Source: Microbacterium sp. p3-SID336 (GTDB lineage Bacteria > Actinomycetota > Actinomycetes > Actinomycetales > Microbacteriaceae). From it: 26,402 nt of DNA. Made by a program: the position numbers and the translations under genes. Below, one piece after another: positions 1-7,238 of the stretch. Each line of letters begins with the position of its first letter. Position 1 is the stretch's first letter. The DNA is taken from assembly GCF_025143365.1 (NCBI RefSeq), contig NZ_JALXPE010000051.1, forward strand, positions 1-26,402. The letters are read 5' to 3'. The notes under the pieces were generated by a model. The model was given only the letters and a program-made list of their open reading frames with translations, ran no database searches and was not told the origin of the DNA.

Positions 1-34
1 GGGGGGCGGCTCATCGGCAGCGCGTGGAGGCGTC

Positions 35-77
35 GCCGCCGCGCGGTCATGCTCTCTGCCGCCGCGCGGTCATGCTC
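35..77. repeat. Two tandem copies of a 20-bp direct repeat (period 23 bp) just past the chvE stop codon
   Basis: The same 20 bases occur at 35-54 and 58-77 with three bases between. Read on the minus strand, each copy carries an ATGACC hexamer followed by a GC-rich self-complementary core (GCCGCGCGGC). The repeat starts one base after the chvE stop codon. From the distal copy, an open frame on the minus strand beginning at the ATG ending at position 50 runs off the window edge after 16 codons (MTARRRRLHALPMSRP). This could be the start of a downstream gene, but there is no convincing ribosome binding site. The sequence 1-34 shows nothing else recognisable. Confidence 0.6.
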
Positions 78-78
78 G

Positions 79-1200
79 TTACTGGTACGAGTTCACGATC
101 TCCAGGAGGCTCGGCACGTTGGCATACGCCTCGGCCGCGTTCTCCTTGGTCACGATGATCGGGTCGAGCAGGTAGGACGGCACGACCTTGACGCCGTTGT
201 CGTACTGCTCGGTGTCGTTCACGTCGACGTCCTCGCCCTTCTGCAGCTGGCCGACCATCTTGATGGCCTGCTCCACGAGCAGCGTGGTGTCCTTGTTGAT
301 CGTGGAGTACTGCACGCCCTCCATGATCGACTTCACGGACTCGACCTCGGAGTCCTGGCCCGTGACGACCGGGACCGGCTTGCCGGCCTGCTGCACCGAC
401 GTGATGATCGCGCGGGCGAGCGTGTCGTTCGGGGAGAGCACGCCGTCGAGCACCGTGTCGCCGCTGTACGAGCCGGTGAGCAGGGTGTCCATGCGGTTCT
501 GCGCGTTCTCGGCGAGCCAGCCCTCGGTCGCCGTCTGGGCGATCTCGGTCTGCCCGGACACGACGTTCAGCGTGCCGTCGTCGATCTTCGGCTGCAGCAC
601 GTCCATCGCGCCGTTGAAGAACACCGCGGAGTTGGCGTCGTCCGGCGAACCCGAGAACAGCTCGATGTTGTACGGAGCCTCGTGACCCGCCCGCTCGGCG
701 AGACCGTCGAGGAGCGCCTGGCCCTGGAGCTGCCCGACCTTGAAGTTGTCGAACGCGACGTAGTAGTCGACGGCCTCGGTGTTCTCGATCAGACGGTCGT
801 AGGCGATCACGTACGCGCCCGCGTCCTTGGCCGCCTGCACCTGCGTGGCCAGCTGCTTGCCGTCCTTCGCGCCGATGATGATGACCTTCGCGCCGTTGGA
901 CACCATGGCCTGGATCTGGTTCTGCTGCTCCGCGACCGTGTTGCTCGCCGGGGCGTACTGCACGTCGGCCTTGAACCCGGCCTCCTCCAGTCCGTCCGTG
1001 AACAGCTTGCCCGCGAGGACCCAGTTCTCCGAGGTCTTGTCGGGAAGGGCGACGCCGATCGTGGCATCGGCGGCGAAGCCCGAGGTCTCCTCCTCGCCCG
1101 ATCCCGATCCGGTGTCACCGCCGCGCTCCGAGGAGCACCCGGTGAGGGCGAATGCGCCCGCGACGACAAGCGCTGTCGCCGACAGAAGAATCTTCTTCAT
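79..1200 (-). CDS. chvE: Sugar ABC transporter substrate-binding lipoprotein, ChvE (multiple monosaccharide) type
   Basis: This is the extracytoplasmic receptor of a sugar ABC importer; it binds monosaccharides outside the membrane and delivers them to the MmsB permease. The 373-residue product starts with a lipoprotein signal: MKK, a hydrophobic stretch and the lipobox LTGC with Cys22 as lipidation site. An acidic Gly/Ser/Glu linker follows. The mature part is a type-1 periplasmic-binding fold (IGVALPDKTSENW, QNQIQAMVSNGAKVIIIGA, VIAYDRLI, VVTGQDSE), as in ChvE/XylF-type proteins. The start is the ATG ending at 1200; an open frame continues upstream into mmsB sequence but would lack the signal peptide. 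A purine-rich weak Shine-Dalgarno (AAAGAG) precedes it. It is the last gene of the mmsA-mmsB-chvE operon, 59 bp after mmsB. The family assignment is firm; the exact sugar (xylose, arabinose, galactose or glucose) cannot be read from sequence. Confidence 0.93.
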   Translation of the reverse strand: MKKILLSATALVVAGAFALTGCSSERGGDTGSGSGEEETSGFAADATIGVALPDKTSENWVLAGKLFTDGLEEAGFKADVQYAPASNTVAEQQNQIQAMVSNGAKVIIIGAKDGKQLATQVQAAKDAGAYVIAYDRLIENTEAVDYYVAFDNFKVGQLQGQALLDGLAERAGHEAPYNIELFSGSPDDANSAVFFNGAMDVLQPKIDDGTLNVVSGQTEIAQTATEGWLAENAQNRMDTLLTGSYSGDTVLDGVLSPNDTLARAIITSVQQAGKPVPVVTGQDSEVESVKSIMEGVQYSTINKDTTLLVEQAIKMVGQLQKGEDVDVNDTEQYDNGVKVVPSYLLDPIIVTKENAAEAYANVPSLLEIVNSYQ

Positions 1201-1230
1201 GTGATCTCTTTCTCTGGTGTGCGAAGGTCT

Positions 1231-1253
1231 CGCCGCGCGTGCGCTGCGCGGCG
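1231..1253 (-). promoter_or_regulatory. GC-rich stem-loop in the mmsB-chvE spacer
   Basis: A perfect 8-bp inverted repeat (CGCCGCGC / GCGCGGCG) with a 7-nt loop fills much of the 59-bp gap between the mmsB stop and the chvE start. No T-run follows it in the direction of transcription, so an intrinsic terminator is unlikely. In binding-protein-dependent operons such spacer hairpins often stabilise the binding-protein message; that role here is inferred. Confidence 0.5.
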
Positions 1254-1259
1254 CGGCCC

Positions 1260-2633
1260 TTACTTTCCGCGCGTCTCCTCGACGGCGGGGGCTTCGTACT
1301 TCTGGCTGGTGGGGTAGTTCGTCTTCGTTGGATCGAACGTGTCGGTCGCGGGATCCTGCGGGCGACCGAAGCGGCGCGTCAGGAGACCGATCAGGGACGG
1401 GCGGCCCTGCTGCTTGTTCCACACGTCGATGCCCACGGCGAACAGCAGCACCAGGCCCTTGATCATCGCGACGACATCGGCGCCCTGGCCGAGCAGCGCG
1501 AGGCCGTTGTTGAGGAAGGCCATCACGAGACCACCGATGATCGAGCCGATCACGGTGCCGATGCCGCCCGAGACGGCCGCTCCGCCGATGAACACCGAGG
1601 CGATCGCGTCGAGTTCCCACCCGGTGCCGTCGTTCGGGCCCGACGCCTGCGAGCGGGCCACGAAGATCATGCCGGCGAGCGCCGCCAGCACGGACATGTT
1701 CATCATCACGAAGAAGTCGACCCAGCGGTCCTTCACGCCGGAGAGGCGCGCGGCCTGCCTGTTGCCGCCCACCGCGTAGATGTGACGACCGAACACGGTG
1801 TTGCTCGTGATGAACGAGTAGATGATGACGAGCGCGAGCAGGATCAGGCCGGGCACAGGGAAGCTCGTGCCGGGGCGCCCGGTGGCGAACATCCAGCCCG
1901 CCGCGAGGACGACGATCGACAGCAGCACGACCTTGACCACGCTCACCCAGACGGGCGCGCTGTCGGAACCCATCTTGTGCTGGACGCGACGCGTGCGGAT
2001 CTCCCAGAACACGAGCCAGGCGACGCCGAGGAGGGCCAGCAGCATCGTCGGCACGTTGAACGGCAGCGGCAGCGCCACCTCGGGCAGGTAGCCGGTGCCG
2101 ATGTACTGGAAGCCCTTGGGCACCGGGATCGTCTGCGCGTCGCCGATGAACTGCTGCGCGCCGCGGAAGAACAGCATGCCCGCGAGCGTCACGATGAACG
2201 CGGGGACGCCCACGTAGGCCACCCAGAACCCCTGCCACGCGCCGACCAGCACTCCGACGCCGAGACCGAGGAGGATCGCGAGCGGCCAGGGCAGCTGCCA
2301 GTCGGCCATCGACTTCGCGACGATGATGCCCGTGAACGCGGCCACCGACCCGACCGACAGGTCGATGTGGCCCATGATGATGACCATCACCATGCCGATC
2401 GCCAGGATCAGGATGAACGAGTACTGGTTGATGACGTTGATGAGGTTGCCCGGCGTGAGCGTCGCTCCGGCCGGGTTCCGCAGCACGGTGAGGATCTCGA
2501 ACAGCAGGATGATGACGATCAGGCTGCCGAGGATGCCGAACTGGCGCAACGACGAGGTGCCGCCTCCCCCGAACATCTTCGTGATGTCTTGGAAGTGGAA
2601 GCCGCGCTTCGCGGAGGTGGTGTCGGTGGTCAT
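1260..2633 (-). CDS. mmsB: Sugar ABC transporter permease, MmsB/GguB type
   Basis: This is the integral membrane subunit of the monosaccharide importer, 457 residues, within the range of the GguB/MmsB branch, which is longer than RbsC-type permeases. After a hydrophilic N-terminus (about residues 1-25) it shows many hydrophobic segments, for example [17 protein letters not shown] near residue 30, then the BPD_transp_2 hallmark [15 protein letters not shown], and near the C-terminus [20 protein letters not shown]. The start is the ATG at 2633, which overlaps the mmsA stop in an ATGA arrangement, indicating translational coupling. An upstream in-frame extension into mmsA is not used because it lies in the wrong frame of mmsA and has no family resemblance. 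The C-terminus is a charged tail ([20 protein letters not shown]). Confidence 0.93.
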   Translation of the reverse strand: MTTDTTSAKRGFHFQDITKMFGGGGTSSLRQFGILGSLIVIILLFEILTVLRNPAGATLTPGNLINVINQYSFILILAIGMVMVIIMGHIDLSVGSVAAFTGIIVAKSMADWQLPWPLAILLGLGVGVLVGAWQGFWVAYVGVPAFIVTLAGMLFFRGAQQFIGDAQTIPVPKGFQYIGTGYLPEVALPLPFNVPTMLLALLGVAWLVFWEIRTRRVQHKMGSDSAPVWVSVVKVVLLSIVVLAAGWMFATGRPGTSFPVPGLILLALVIIYSFITSNTVFGRHIYAVGGNRQAARLSGVKDRWVDFFVMMNMSVLAALAGMIFVARSQASGPNDGTGWELDAIASVFIGGAAVSGGIGTVIGSIIGGLVMAFLNNGLALLGQGADVVAMIKGLVLLFAVGIDVWNKQQGRPSLIGLLTRRFGRPQDPATDTFDPTKTNYPTSQKYEAPAVEETRGK

Positions 2634-4198
2634 GCGGATGCTTTCTGGGTCGCGGAGGTCATGCTGCGCATGAGGTCTTCGGGGGTCGCCTGGTCGGCCG
2701 GGATGCAGTCGGTGACCCGGCCCTCGAACACGGTGTAGATGCGGTCGGAGATGCCGAGCAGCTCGGGCAGCTCGCTGGAGATGACGATCACGCCCTTGCC
2801 CTGTGCCGCGAGCTCGTTGATGATCGCGTAGATCTCGTACTTCGCGCCGACGTCGATGCCGCGCGTGGGCTCGTCGAGGATCAGCAGATCGGGGTCGGTG
2901 AACATCCACCTGGCCAGCACGACCTTCTGCTGGTTGCCGCCGGACAGCTTGCCCACGCCCTCCTCCACCGACGGGGTCTTGATGCGCAGCGCCTTGCGAT
3001 AGCGCTCGGCGACCGAGAACTCCTCCCGCGAGTCGACGACGCCGTTGTGCGCGATCTTGGAGAGCTTCGCCGCGACGATGGACCGCTTGATGGTGTCGAG
3101 CAGGTTGAGCCCCAGCACCTTGCGGTCCTCGCTCACGTATGCGAGTCCGTGCTTGATGGCGGCGGCCACGTCGGGCAGCGTGATCTCGCGGCCGTCCTTG
3201 ATGAGCGTGCCGGAGAGGAAGGTGCCGTAGGAGCGGCCGAAGATGCTCATCGCGAGCTCAGTGCGGCCCGCGCCCATGAGACCGGCGATGCCGACCACCT
3301 CGCCGCGACGGACGTTCAAGGTGGAGCCCTTCACGACCATGCGCTCCGGCACCGAGGGGTGCTGCACCCACCAGTCCTTCACCTCGAAGAAGACCTCGCC
3401 GATCTCGGGCGTGCGGTCGGGGTAGCGGCTCTCCAGGGAGCGGCCGACCATGCCGCGGATGATGCGGTCCTCGTTGATCTCGCCGCGCGAGATGTCGAGC
3501 GTCTCGACCGTGCGACCGTCGCGGATGATGGTGATCTCGTCGGCGATCTGCTCGATCTCGTTGAGCTTGTGGCTGATCATGATCGACGCGATGCCCTTGG
3601 CCTTCAGCCCCAGGATCAGGTCGAGCAGGTGCTGCGAGTCGTTCTCGTTGAGCGCCGCGGTCGGCTCGTCGAGGATGAGGAGCTTGACGTCCTTGTTGAG
3701 CGCCTTCGCGATCTCGATCAGCTGCTGCTTGCCGACGCCGAGCGTCTTGATCGGCACGTCCGGGTCCTCGTTCAGGCCGACCCTGGCGAGCAGCTCGATG
3801 GCCCGCTGCTTCTGCGCCTGCCAGTCGATGCGACCGAGGTGGCGGATCTCGTTGCCCAGGAAGATGTTCTCGGTGACCGACAGCTCGGGGATGAGGGCGA
3901 GCTCCTGGTGGATGATGACGATGCCCGCCTGCTCACTCGCGGCGATGTCCTTGAAGCGCTGCTCCTCGCCGTAGAGCAGGATCTCGCCGTCGTAGCTGCC
4001 GTACGGGTAGACGCCGGACAGGACCTTCATCAGCGTCGACTTCCCGGCGCCGTTCTCGCCGCAGATCGCATGGATCTCGCCGGCGCGGACGGTGATCGAG
4101 ACGTCGGCGAGCGCCTTGACTCCGGGGAACTCCTTGGTGATGCTGCGCATCTCCAGGATCGGACCTGACACGGTCGGCAACGTTGCTGTGGTGCTCAC
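2630..4198 (-). CDS. mmsA: Sugar ABC transporter ATP-binding protein, MmsA/GguA type (two nucleotide-binding domains)
   Basis: This is the ATPase that powers the monosaccharide importer at the cytoplasmic face; 522 residues from the chosen start. It has two ABC domains in tandem, as usual for carbohydrate importers of the Rbs/Xyl/Mgl type. The first carries Walker [10 protein letters not shown] (about 47-55) and Walker [13 protein letters not shown]. The second has the typical degenerate P-loop GLMGAGRTE plus an intact signature [14 protein letters not shown] and Walker [13 protein letters not shown]. The start is GTG at 4198, preceded at good spacing by GAGGAAG. A longer frame from GTG 4243 would put translation inside the operator and is rejected. 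It is the first gene of the operon and shares four bases with mmsB. Confidence 0.93.
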   Translation of the reverse strand: MSTTATLPTVSGPILEMRSITKEFPGVKALADVSITVRAGEIHAICGENGAGKSTLMKVLSGVYPYGSYDGEILLYGEEQRFKDIAASEQAGIVIIHQELALIPELSVTENIFLGNEIRHLGRIDWQAQKQRAIELLARVGLNEDPDVPIKTLGVGKQQLIEIAKALNKDVKLLILDEPTAALNENDSQHLLDLILGLKAKGIASIMISHKLNEIEQIADEITIIRDGRTVETLDISRGEINEDRIIRGMVGRSLESRYPDRTPEIGEVFFEVKDWWVQHPSVPERMVVKGSTLNVRRGEVVGIAGLMGAGRTELAMSIFGRSYGTFLSGTLIKDGREITLPDVAAAIKHGLAYVSEDRKVLGLNLLDTIKRSIVAAKLSKIAHNGVVDSREEFSVAERYRKALRIKTPSVEEGVGKLSGGNQQKVVLARWMFTDPDLLILDEPTRGIDVGAKYEIYAIINELAAQGKGVIVISSELPELLGISDRIYTVFEGRVTDCIPADQATPEDLMRSMTSATQKASA

Positions 4199-4230
4199 GG
4201 ATCTTCCTCGCGACGTGCGGTCACCTTCGA

Positions 4231-4244
4231 TGTGACCGTTCACA
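4231..4244. promoter_or_regulatory. LacI-family operator in front of mmsA
   Basis: The sequence TGTGACCGTTCACA is an inverted repeat with a central CG, the pattern typical of LacI/GalR operators. It extends to ATGTGA...TCACAT at 4230-4245. It lies 33 bp upstream of the mmsA GTG. It matches 13 of 14 positions with the site in front of the adjacent lacI-type gene (5447-5460, read on the opposite strand), which makes the neighbouring regulator the obvious ligand. Confidence 0.7.
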
Positions 4245-4253
4245 TGGGATTAC

Positions 4254-4282
4254 ATCGTCGTCCTCCTTGGGAGCGGTGTCAA
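4254..4282 (-). promoter_or_regulatory. Candidate mmsA promoter
   Basis: On the minus strand a perfect -35 hexamer TTGACA (4277-4282) is followed after 17 bp by GACGAT (4254-4259), a weak -10. The operator begins 9 bp further on, so a bound repressor would sit over the start of transcription. An alternative -10, TGTAAT at 4249-4254, is a better hexamer but would need a 22-bp spacer. Confidence 0.4.
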
Positions 4283-4340
4283 GTCGACGACCGGGTTTCG
4301 AGTCGCGACCGTGACCTGCGCGCGATCCGCGAGATCACGG

Positions 4341-4355
4341 GCCCGCGGAGCGGGC
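4341..4355 (-). terminator. Short GC hairpin between the regulator gene and mmsA
   Basis: GCCCGC and GCGGGC form a perfect 6-bp stem with a 3-nt loop, 62 bp past the regulator's stop codon. No T-run follows on the minus strand, so termination here would be weak or factor-dependent. The rest of the 219-bp spacer holds only the mmsA promoter and operator. Confidence 0.2.
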
Positions 4356-4417
4356 GTCGCGTCGAAAGGATTCGATGCGGGAGCCCGCCGCGCGCCCCGG
4401 CGACGGCCGTGATCGCG

Positions 4418-5431
4418 TCAGCGCGCGACGGCCGATTCGCGCGCGCGCAGCAGGGTCTGCAGCGGCCCGAACTCCGGCACCTGCTCGCCGCGGATCTCCG
4501 CCAGCAGGATGCGCACCGCGCGCCGGCCCAGCTCGGGGAAGTCCTGATGCACCGTGCTCAGCGTCGGCGCGACATGAGCGGCCACGGGGATGTCGTCGAA
4601 CCCGATCACGCTGACCTCGTGCGGCACCCGCACCCCCGCATCGCGGAAACCGTGCATCAGCCCGATCGCCATCAGGTCGTTCGCCGCGAACACCGCCGTG
4701 AAGTCGCGGCGGCGCGCGAGCTCCGTGCCGGCGAAGTACCCGAAGTCCGCGGTCCAGTCCCCCCGGATCGGAGGGAACGTGGGGAGGTCGGCCTCGCGCA
4801 GCGCATCCAGGTAGCCGCGCATGCGGGACTCCGCCTCGATCCAGTCCTGCGGCCCTGCCAGGTGCAGGATGTCGCTGTGACCGAGCGCGATCAGGTGCTC
4901 CGTCGCGGCTTTGGCCCCCGCGACCTGGTCAGCGGACAGACTCACACCGTCCGACCCCGAGGCCGTCTGCAGCGTGACGAAGGGCATGGCGCCGGACATG
5001 CCGCGCAGGACATGGAAGACCCGCACCTGGGGTGCCAGCACCACGATCCCGTCGACCTGCTCCCGCTCGAGCTGGCGCACCGCGTTGCCGATCGCCTCCG
5101 GCGTCGTCGCCGGGAGGTTCAGCGTGGAGACCGAGTAGCCCTCCTCGCGCGCCGCATCCTCGATGCCGGCGATCGACGAGGTGGGACCGAACTCCCCGAT
5201 CGTCGCCGACAGGATGCCCAGCATGTTCGACCTGCTGGTGACCAGCGCCCGCGCCGCCAGGTTGGGGCGATAGTCGAGCACGGCGATCGCATCGAGGACC
5301 TTGGCCTTGGTCTCCGGCCGGATGCTCGGATGATCGTTGAGGACGCGCGACACCGTCTGGTGCGAGACACCCGCCAGCCGCGCCACATCCCGGATGCTGG
5401 GCAGGCGCGCACGCTCGGAGGAGGTGGACAT
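4418..5431 (-). CDS. LacI-family transcriptional regulator, probable repressor of the adjacent sugar importer
   Basis: The 337-residue product has the full LacI/GalR layout. An N-terminal helix-turn-helix runs from about residue 12 to 32 (IRDVARLAGVSHQTVSRVLN) and leads into the hinge helix region (YRPNLAARALVTSRS). The sugar-binding core follows: MLGILSATIGEFGP, VDGIVVLAPQ, AVFAANDLMAIGLMHGFRDAG, and the family signature VSVIGFDDIPVAAHVAPTLSTV. The ATG start has a strong GAGGAGG Shine-Dalgarno six bases upstream. The gene reads towards mmsA on the same strand. Near-identical operators lie before mmsA and before this gene, so it most likely represses both and is released by an imported sugar. 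The effector is not deducible. Confidence 0.93.
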   Translation of the reverse strand: MSTSSERARLPSIRDVARLAGVSHQTVSRVLNDHPSIRPETKAKVLDAIAVLDYRPNLAARALVTSRSNMLGILSATIGEFGPTSSIAGIEDAAREEGYSVSTLNLPATTPEAIGNAVRQLEREQVDGIVVLAPQVRVFHVLRGMSGAMPFVTLQTASGSDGVSLSADQVAGAKAATEHLIALGHSDILHLAGPQDWIEAESRMRGYLDALREADLPTFPPIRGDWTADFGYFAGTELARRRDFTAVFAANDLMAIGLMHGFRDAGVRVPHEVSVIGFDDIPVAAHVAPTLSTVHQDFPELGRRAVRILLAEIRGEQVPEFGPLQTLLRARESAVAR

Positions 5432-5446
5432 GTCTGCCTCCTCGCG

Positions 5447-5460
5447 TGTGCACGGTCACA
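5447..5460. promoter_or_regulatory. LacI-family operator in front of the regulator's own gene
   Basis: TGTGCACGGTCACA on the plus strand reads TGTGACCGTGCACA on the minus strand, one base different from the mmsA operator. It lies 15 bp upstream of the regulator's ATG and just downstream of a CATAAT -10 element, suiting roadblock autorepression. It is also in the divergent spacer towards the amidohydrolase gene, about 150 bp from that start. Confidence 0.65.
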
Positions 5461-5470
5461 TCGTCACTTC

Positions 5471-5476
5471 ATTATG
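5471..5476 (-). promoter_or_regulatory. -10 element of the lacI-type gene
   Basis: CATAAT on the minus strand, in an otherwise GC-rich spacer, lies 10 bp before the operator. That spacing is close to the 9 bp seen between the proposed -10 and operator at mmsA. No good -35 hexamer is seen at 16-18 bp. Confidence 0.4.
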
Positions 5477-5593
5477 TCTGTCGGACGGCGCCCGTGCACC
5501 TCGGCGGCCGCCGATCCCCGTCCGCGCGTTGTGAGATCGCACGGGGACGGCGCTGCGGTTTCGTCCGCCCGCACCGGACACGCGCGCGGCCTG

Positions 5594-5611
5594 ATGCCAC
5601 GGTAGTGGCAT
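5594..5611. promoter_or_regulatory. 18-bp palindrome overlapping the amidohydrolase start codon
   Basis: ATGCCAC-GGTA-GTGGCAT is a perfect inverted repeat with 7-bp arms and a 4-nt centre. The last two bases are the A and T of the ATG start at 5610. There is no ribosome binding site between it and the gene. It could be a repressor operator or an RNA hairpin that covers the start codon; sequence alone does not decide. Confidence 0.45.
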
Positions 5612-7100
5612 GGACACCCTGCTGCGCGGCGGACGCGTCATCGACCCGGGAACCGGCACCGATCGGATCGCCGATCTGCACCTCCGCGACGGACGCGTGC
5701 ACGACGTCGGCGCCGGGATCGTCGCGCCCGACGGCGCCGTCGAGATCGACGCCGTCGGCCTGATCGTCGGACCCGGCTTCGTCGACCTGCACAGCCACGT
5801 GCACTCGATCGCAGGCCAGCGCCTGCAGGCCATGGACGGCGTCACGACCGCCCTCGACCTGGAGGCCGGTCTCATGCCCGTGGAGGCGGCCGTCGCGCAC
5901 GCCGAGGCGGAGGGCCGTCCGCTCAACTTCGGCTTCTCCGCCTCCTGGGCGCAGGCGCGGGCCGCCGTCCACCTCGACCTGCCCCCGTCGCCGGACATCC
6001 ACGCGGCGCTGGAGCTGCTGGGCGACCCGCAGTGGCAGCGCAGCTCCTCCCCCGTCGAGCGCCGAGGGTGGCTCCGGCTGCTCGACGAGGAGCTCGCCGC
6101 CGGTGCGCTCGGCATCGGCGTGCTGATGGGCTATGCGCCGCGCACCGATCCTGCGGAGTACCTCGAGGTCGCGCGACTCGCCGCACGGGCCGGCGCTCCC
6201 ACCTTCACCCACGTGCGCGAGCTGATCGAGATCGACCCGGAGACCCCGGTCGACGGCACCGAGGAGCTGCTTCGAGCGGCCGCGGAGACCGGTGCCGCCA
6301 TGCACCACTGCCACGTGAACAGCACCTCGCTGCGACACATCGACCGCGTGCTCGCCGATCTCGAGCGGACCAGGGCGGCCGGGTCGCGGGTCACGGTGGA
6401 GGCGTACCCCTACGGCGCGGGGAGCACCGCGATCGGCGCCTTCTTCCTCGCCCCGGAACTCCTGCCGAACATGGGCATCACCCCGTCCTCGCTGGTCATG
6501 GTCGAGACCGGAGAGCGACTCGCCGACGAAGCGCGCCTGCGCGAGGTGCGCCGCACGGACCCGGGCGCCGCCTGCATCGTCACCTTCCTCGACGAGGACG
6601 ACCCCGTGGACCGGGCGCACCTGCATCGCTCGCTGGCCTACCCCGATGCGATCGTGGCCAGCGACGCGATGCCCGTCTTCTGGCCCGCACGCGACGGGCG
6701 GCCCGCGCGCCGCGACCAGTCGGAATGGCCGCTCCCACCCGGTGGTCAGACGCACCCGCGCACCGCAGGGACCTTCACGAAGTCGCTGCGGACGATGGTG
6801 CGCGAGAGCGGCACCTGGTCGTGGCTGGAGGCCTTCCGGCGCTGCGCGCACCTGCCCGCCCGTGTGCTCGACGAGGTCTCGCCGGCGATGCGAGGGAAGG
6901 GCCACCTCGGGATCGGGGCGGACGCGGACGTCGTGGTGATCGATCCGCGCACCGTGACCGACCGCGCCACCTACCTCGACCCGACCCGACCGGCCCAGGG
7001 CGTGCGGCACCTCCTCGTGCACGGCGAGCCGGTCATCCGCGACGGTCGGCTGCGCGCCGACGCGCTCCCCGGTCGGGCCGTCCGCGGGGTGGCGCGCTGA
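5610..7100 (+). CDS. Amidohydrolase-superfamily enzyme, N-acyl-D-amino-acid deacylase (D-aminoacylase) type
   Basis: This enzyme is expected to release the acyl group from N-acyl-D-amino acids (or a similar amide) in the cytoplasm. The 496-residue chain begins with the small beta-sandwich typical of the family (LLRGGRVIDPGTG). It has the metal-binding HSH at 61-63 in GFVDLHSHVH, THVRE with His201, HHCHVNS with His235, and catalytic Asp352 in VASDAMP. It ends with the usual KGHLGIGADADVVVIDP. Where classical D-aminoacylases have a metal-bridging Cys, this protein seems to have Glu85 (ALDLEAG), pointing to a less-studied subgroup. The start fits family N-termini although no Shine-Dalgarno is visible. 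It is divergent from the lacI-type gene and 138 bp ahead of the peptide operon, whose theme it fits. A dihydroorotase-like or isoaspartyl dipeptidase-like activity remains possible. Confidence 0.8.
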   Translation: MDTLLRGGRVIDPGTGTDRIADLHLRDGRVHDVGAGIVAPDGAVEIDAVGLIVGPGFVDLHSHVHSIAGQRLQAMDGVTTALDLEAGLMPVEAAVAHAEAEGRPLNFGFSASWAQARAAVHLDLPPSPDIHAALELLGDPQWQRSSSPVERRGWLRLLDEELAAGALGIGVLMGYAPRTDPAEYLEVARLAARAGAPTFTHVRELIEIDPETPVDGTEELLRAAAETGAAMHHCHVNSTSLRHIDRVLADLERTRAAGSRVTVEAYPYGAGSTAIGAFFLAPELLPNMGITPSSLVMVETGERLADEARLREVRRTDPGAACIVTFLDEDDPVDRAHLHRSLAYPDAIVASDAMPVFWPARDGRPARRDQSEWPLPPGGQTHPRTAGTFTKSLRTMVRESGTWSWLEAFRRCAHLPARVLDEVSPAMRGKGHLGIGADADVVVIDPRTVTDRATYLDPTRPAQGVRHLLVHGEPVIRDGRLRADALPGRAVRGVAR

Positions 7101-7238
7101 CCGCGCATTGGTCTGCACGCACGAAGCCGCCTCGAACTCTCGTCCCCCCGCACAATCCTCCGCCGCTCGCACCGCAATAGTGTCGCCCCAACGCCGTCGG
7201 ACCCCCGCCGCCGGCGCACTCGACGAAGAGGAGCCCGC

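Noticed and set aside
1201..2238. Upstream extension of the chvE reading frame into mmsB
   Set aside because: The extension has no family resemblance and would bury the lipoprotein signal peptide that begins at MKK; the true start is at 1200.
4199..4243. An earlier GTG start for mmsA at 4243
   Set aside because: It lies inside the operator and has no ribosome binding site, while GTG 4198 has a well-placed GAGGAAG.
7101..7238. A promoter at TAGTGT (7178-7183) before the S12 gene
   Set aside because: No matching -35 was found at 16-18 bp and similar hexamers occur by chance; the start of the long operon remains unplaced.
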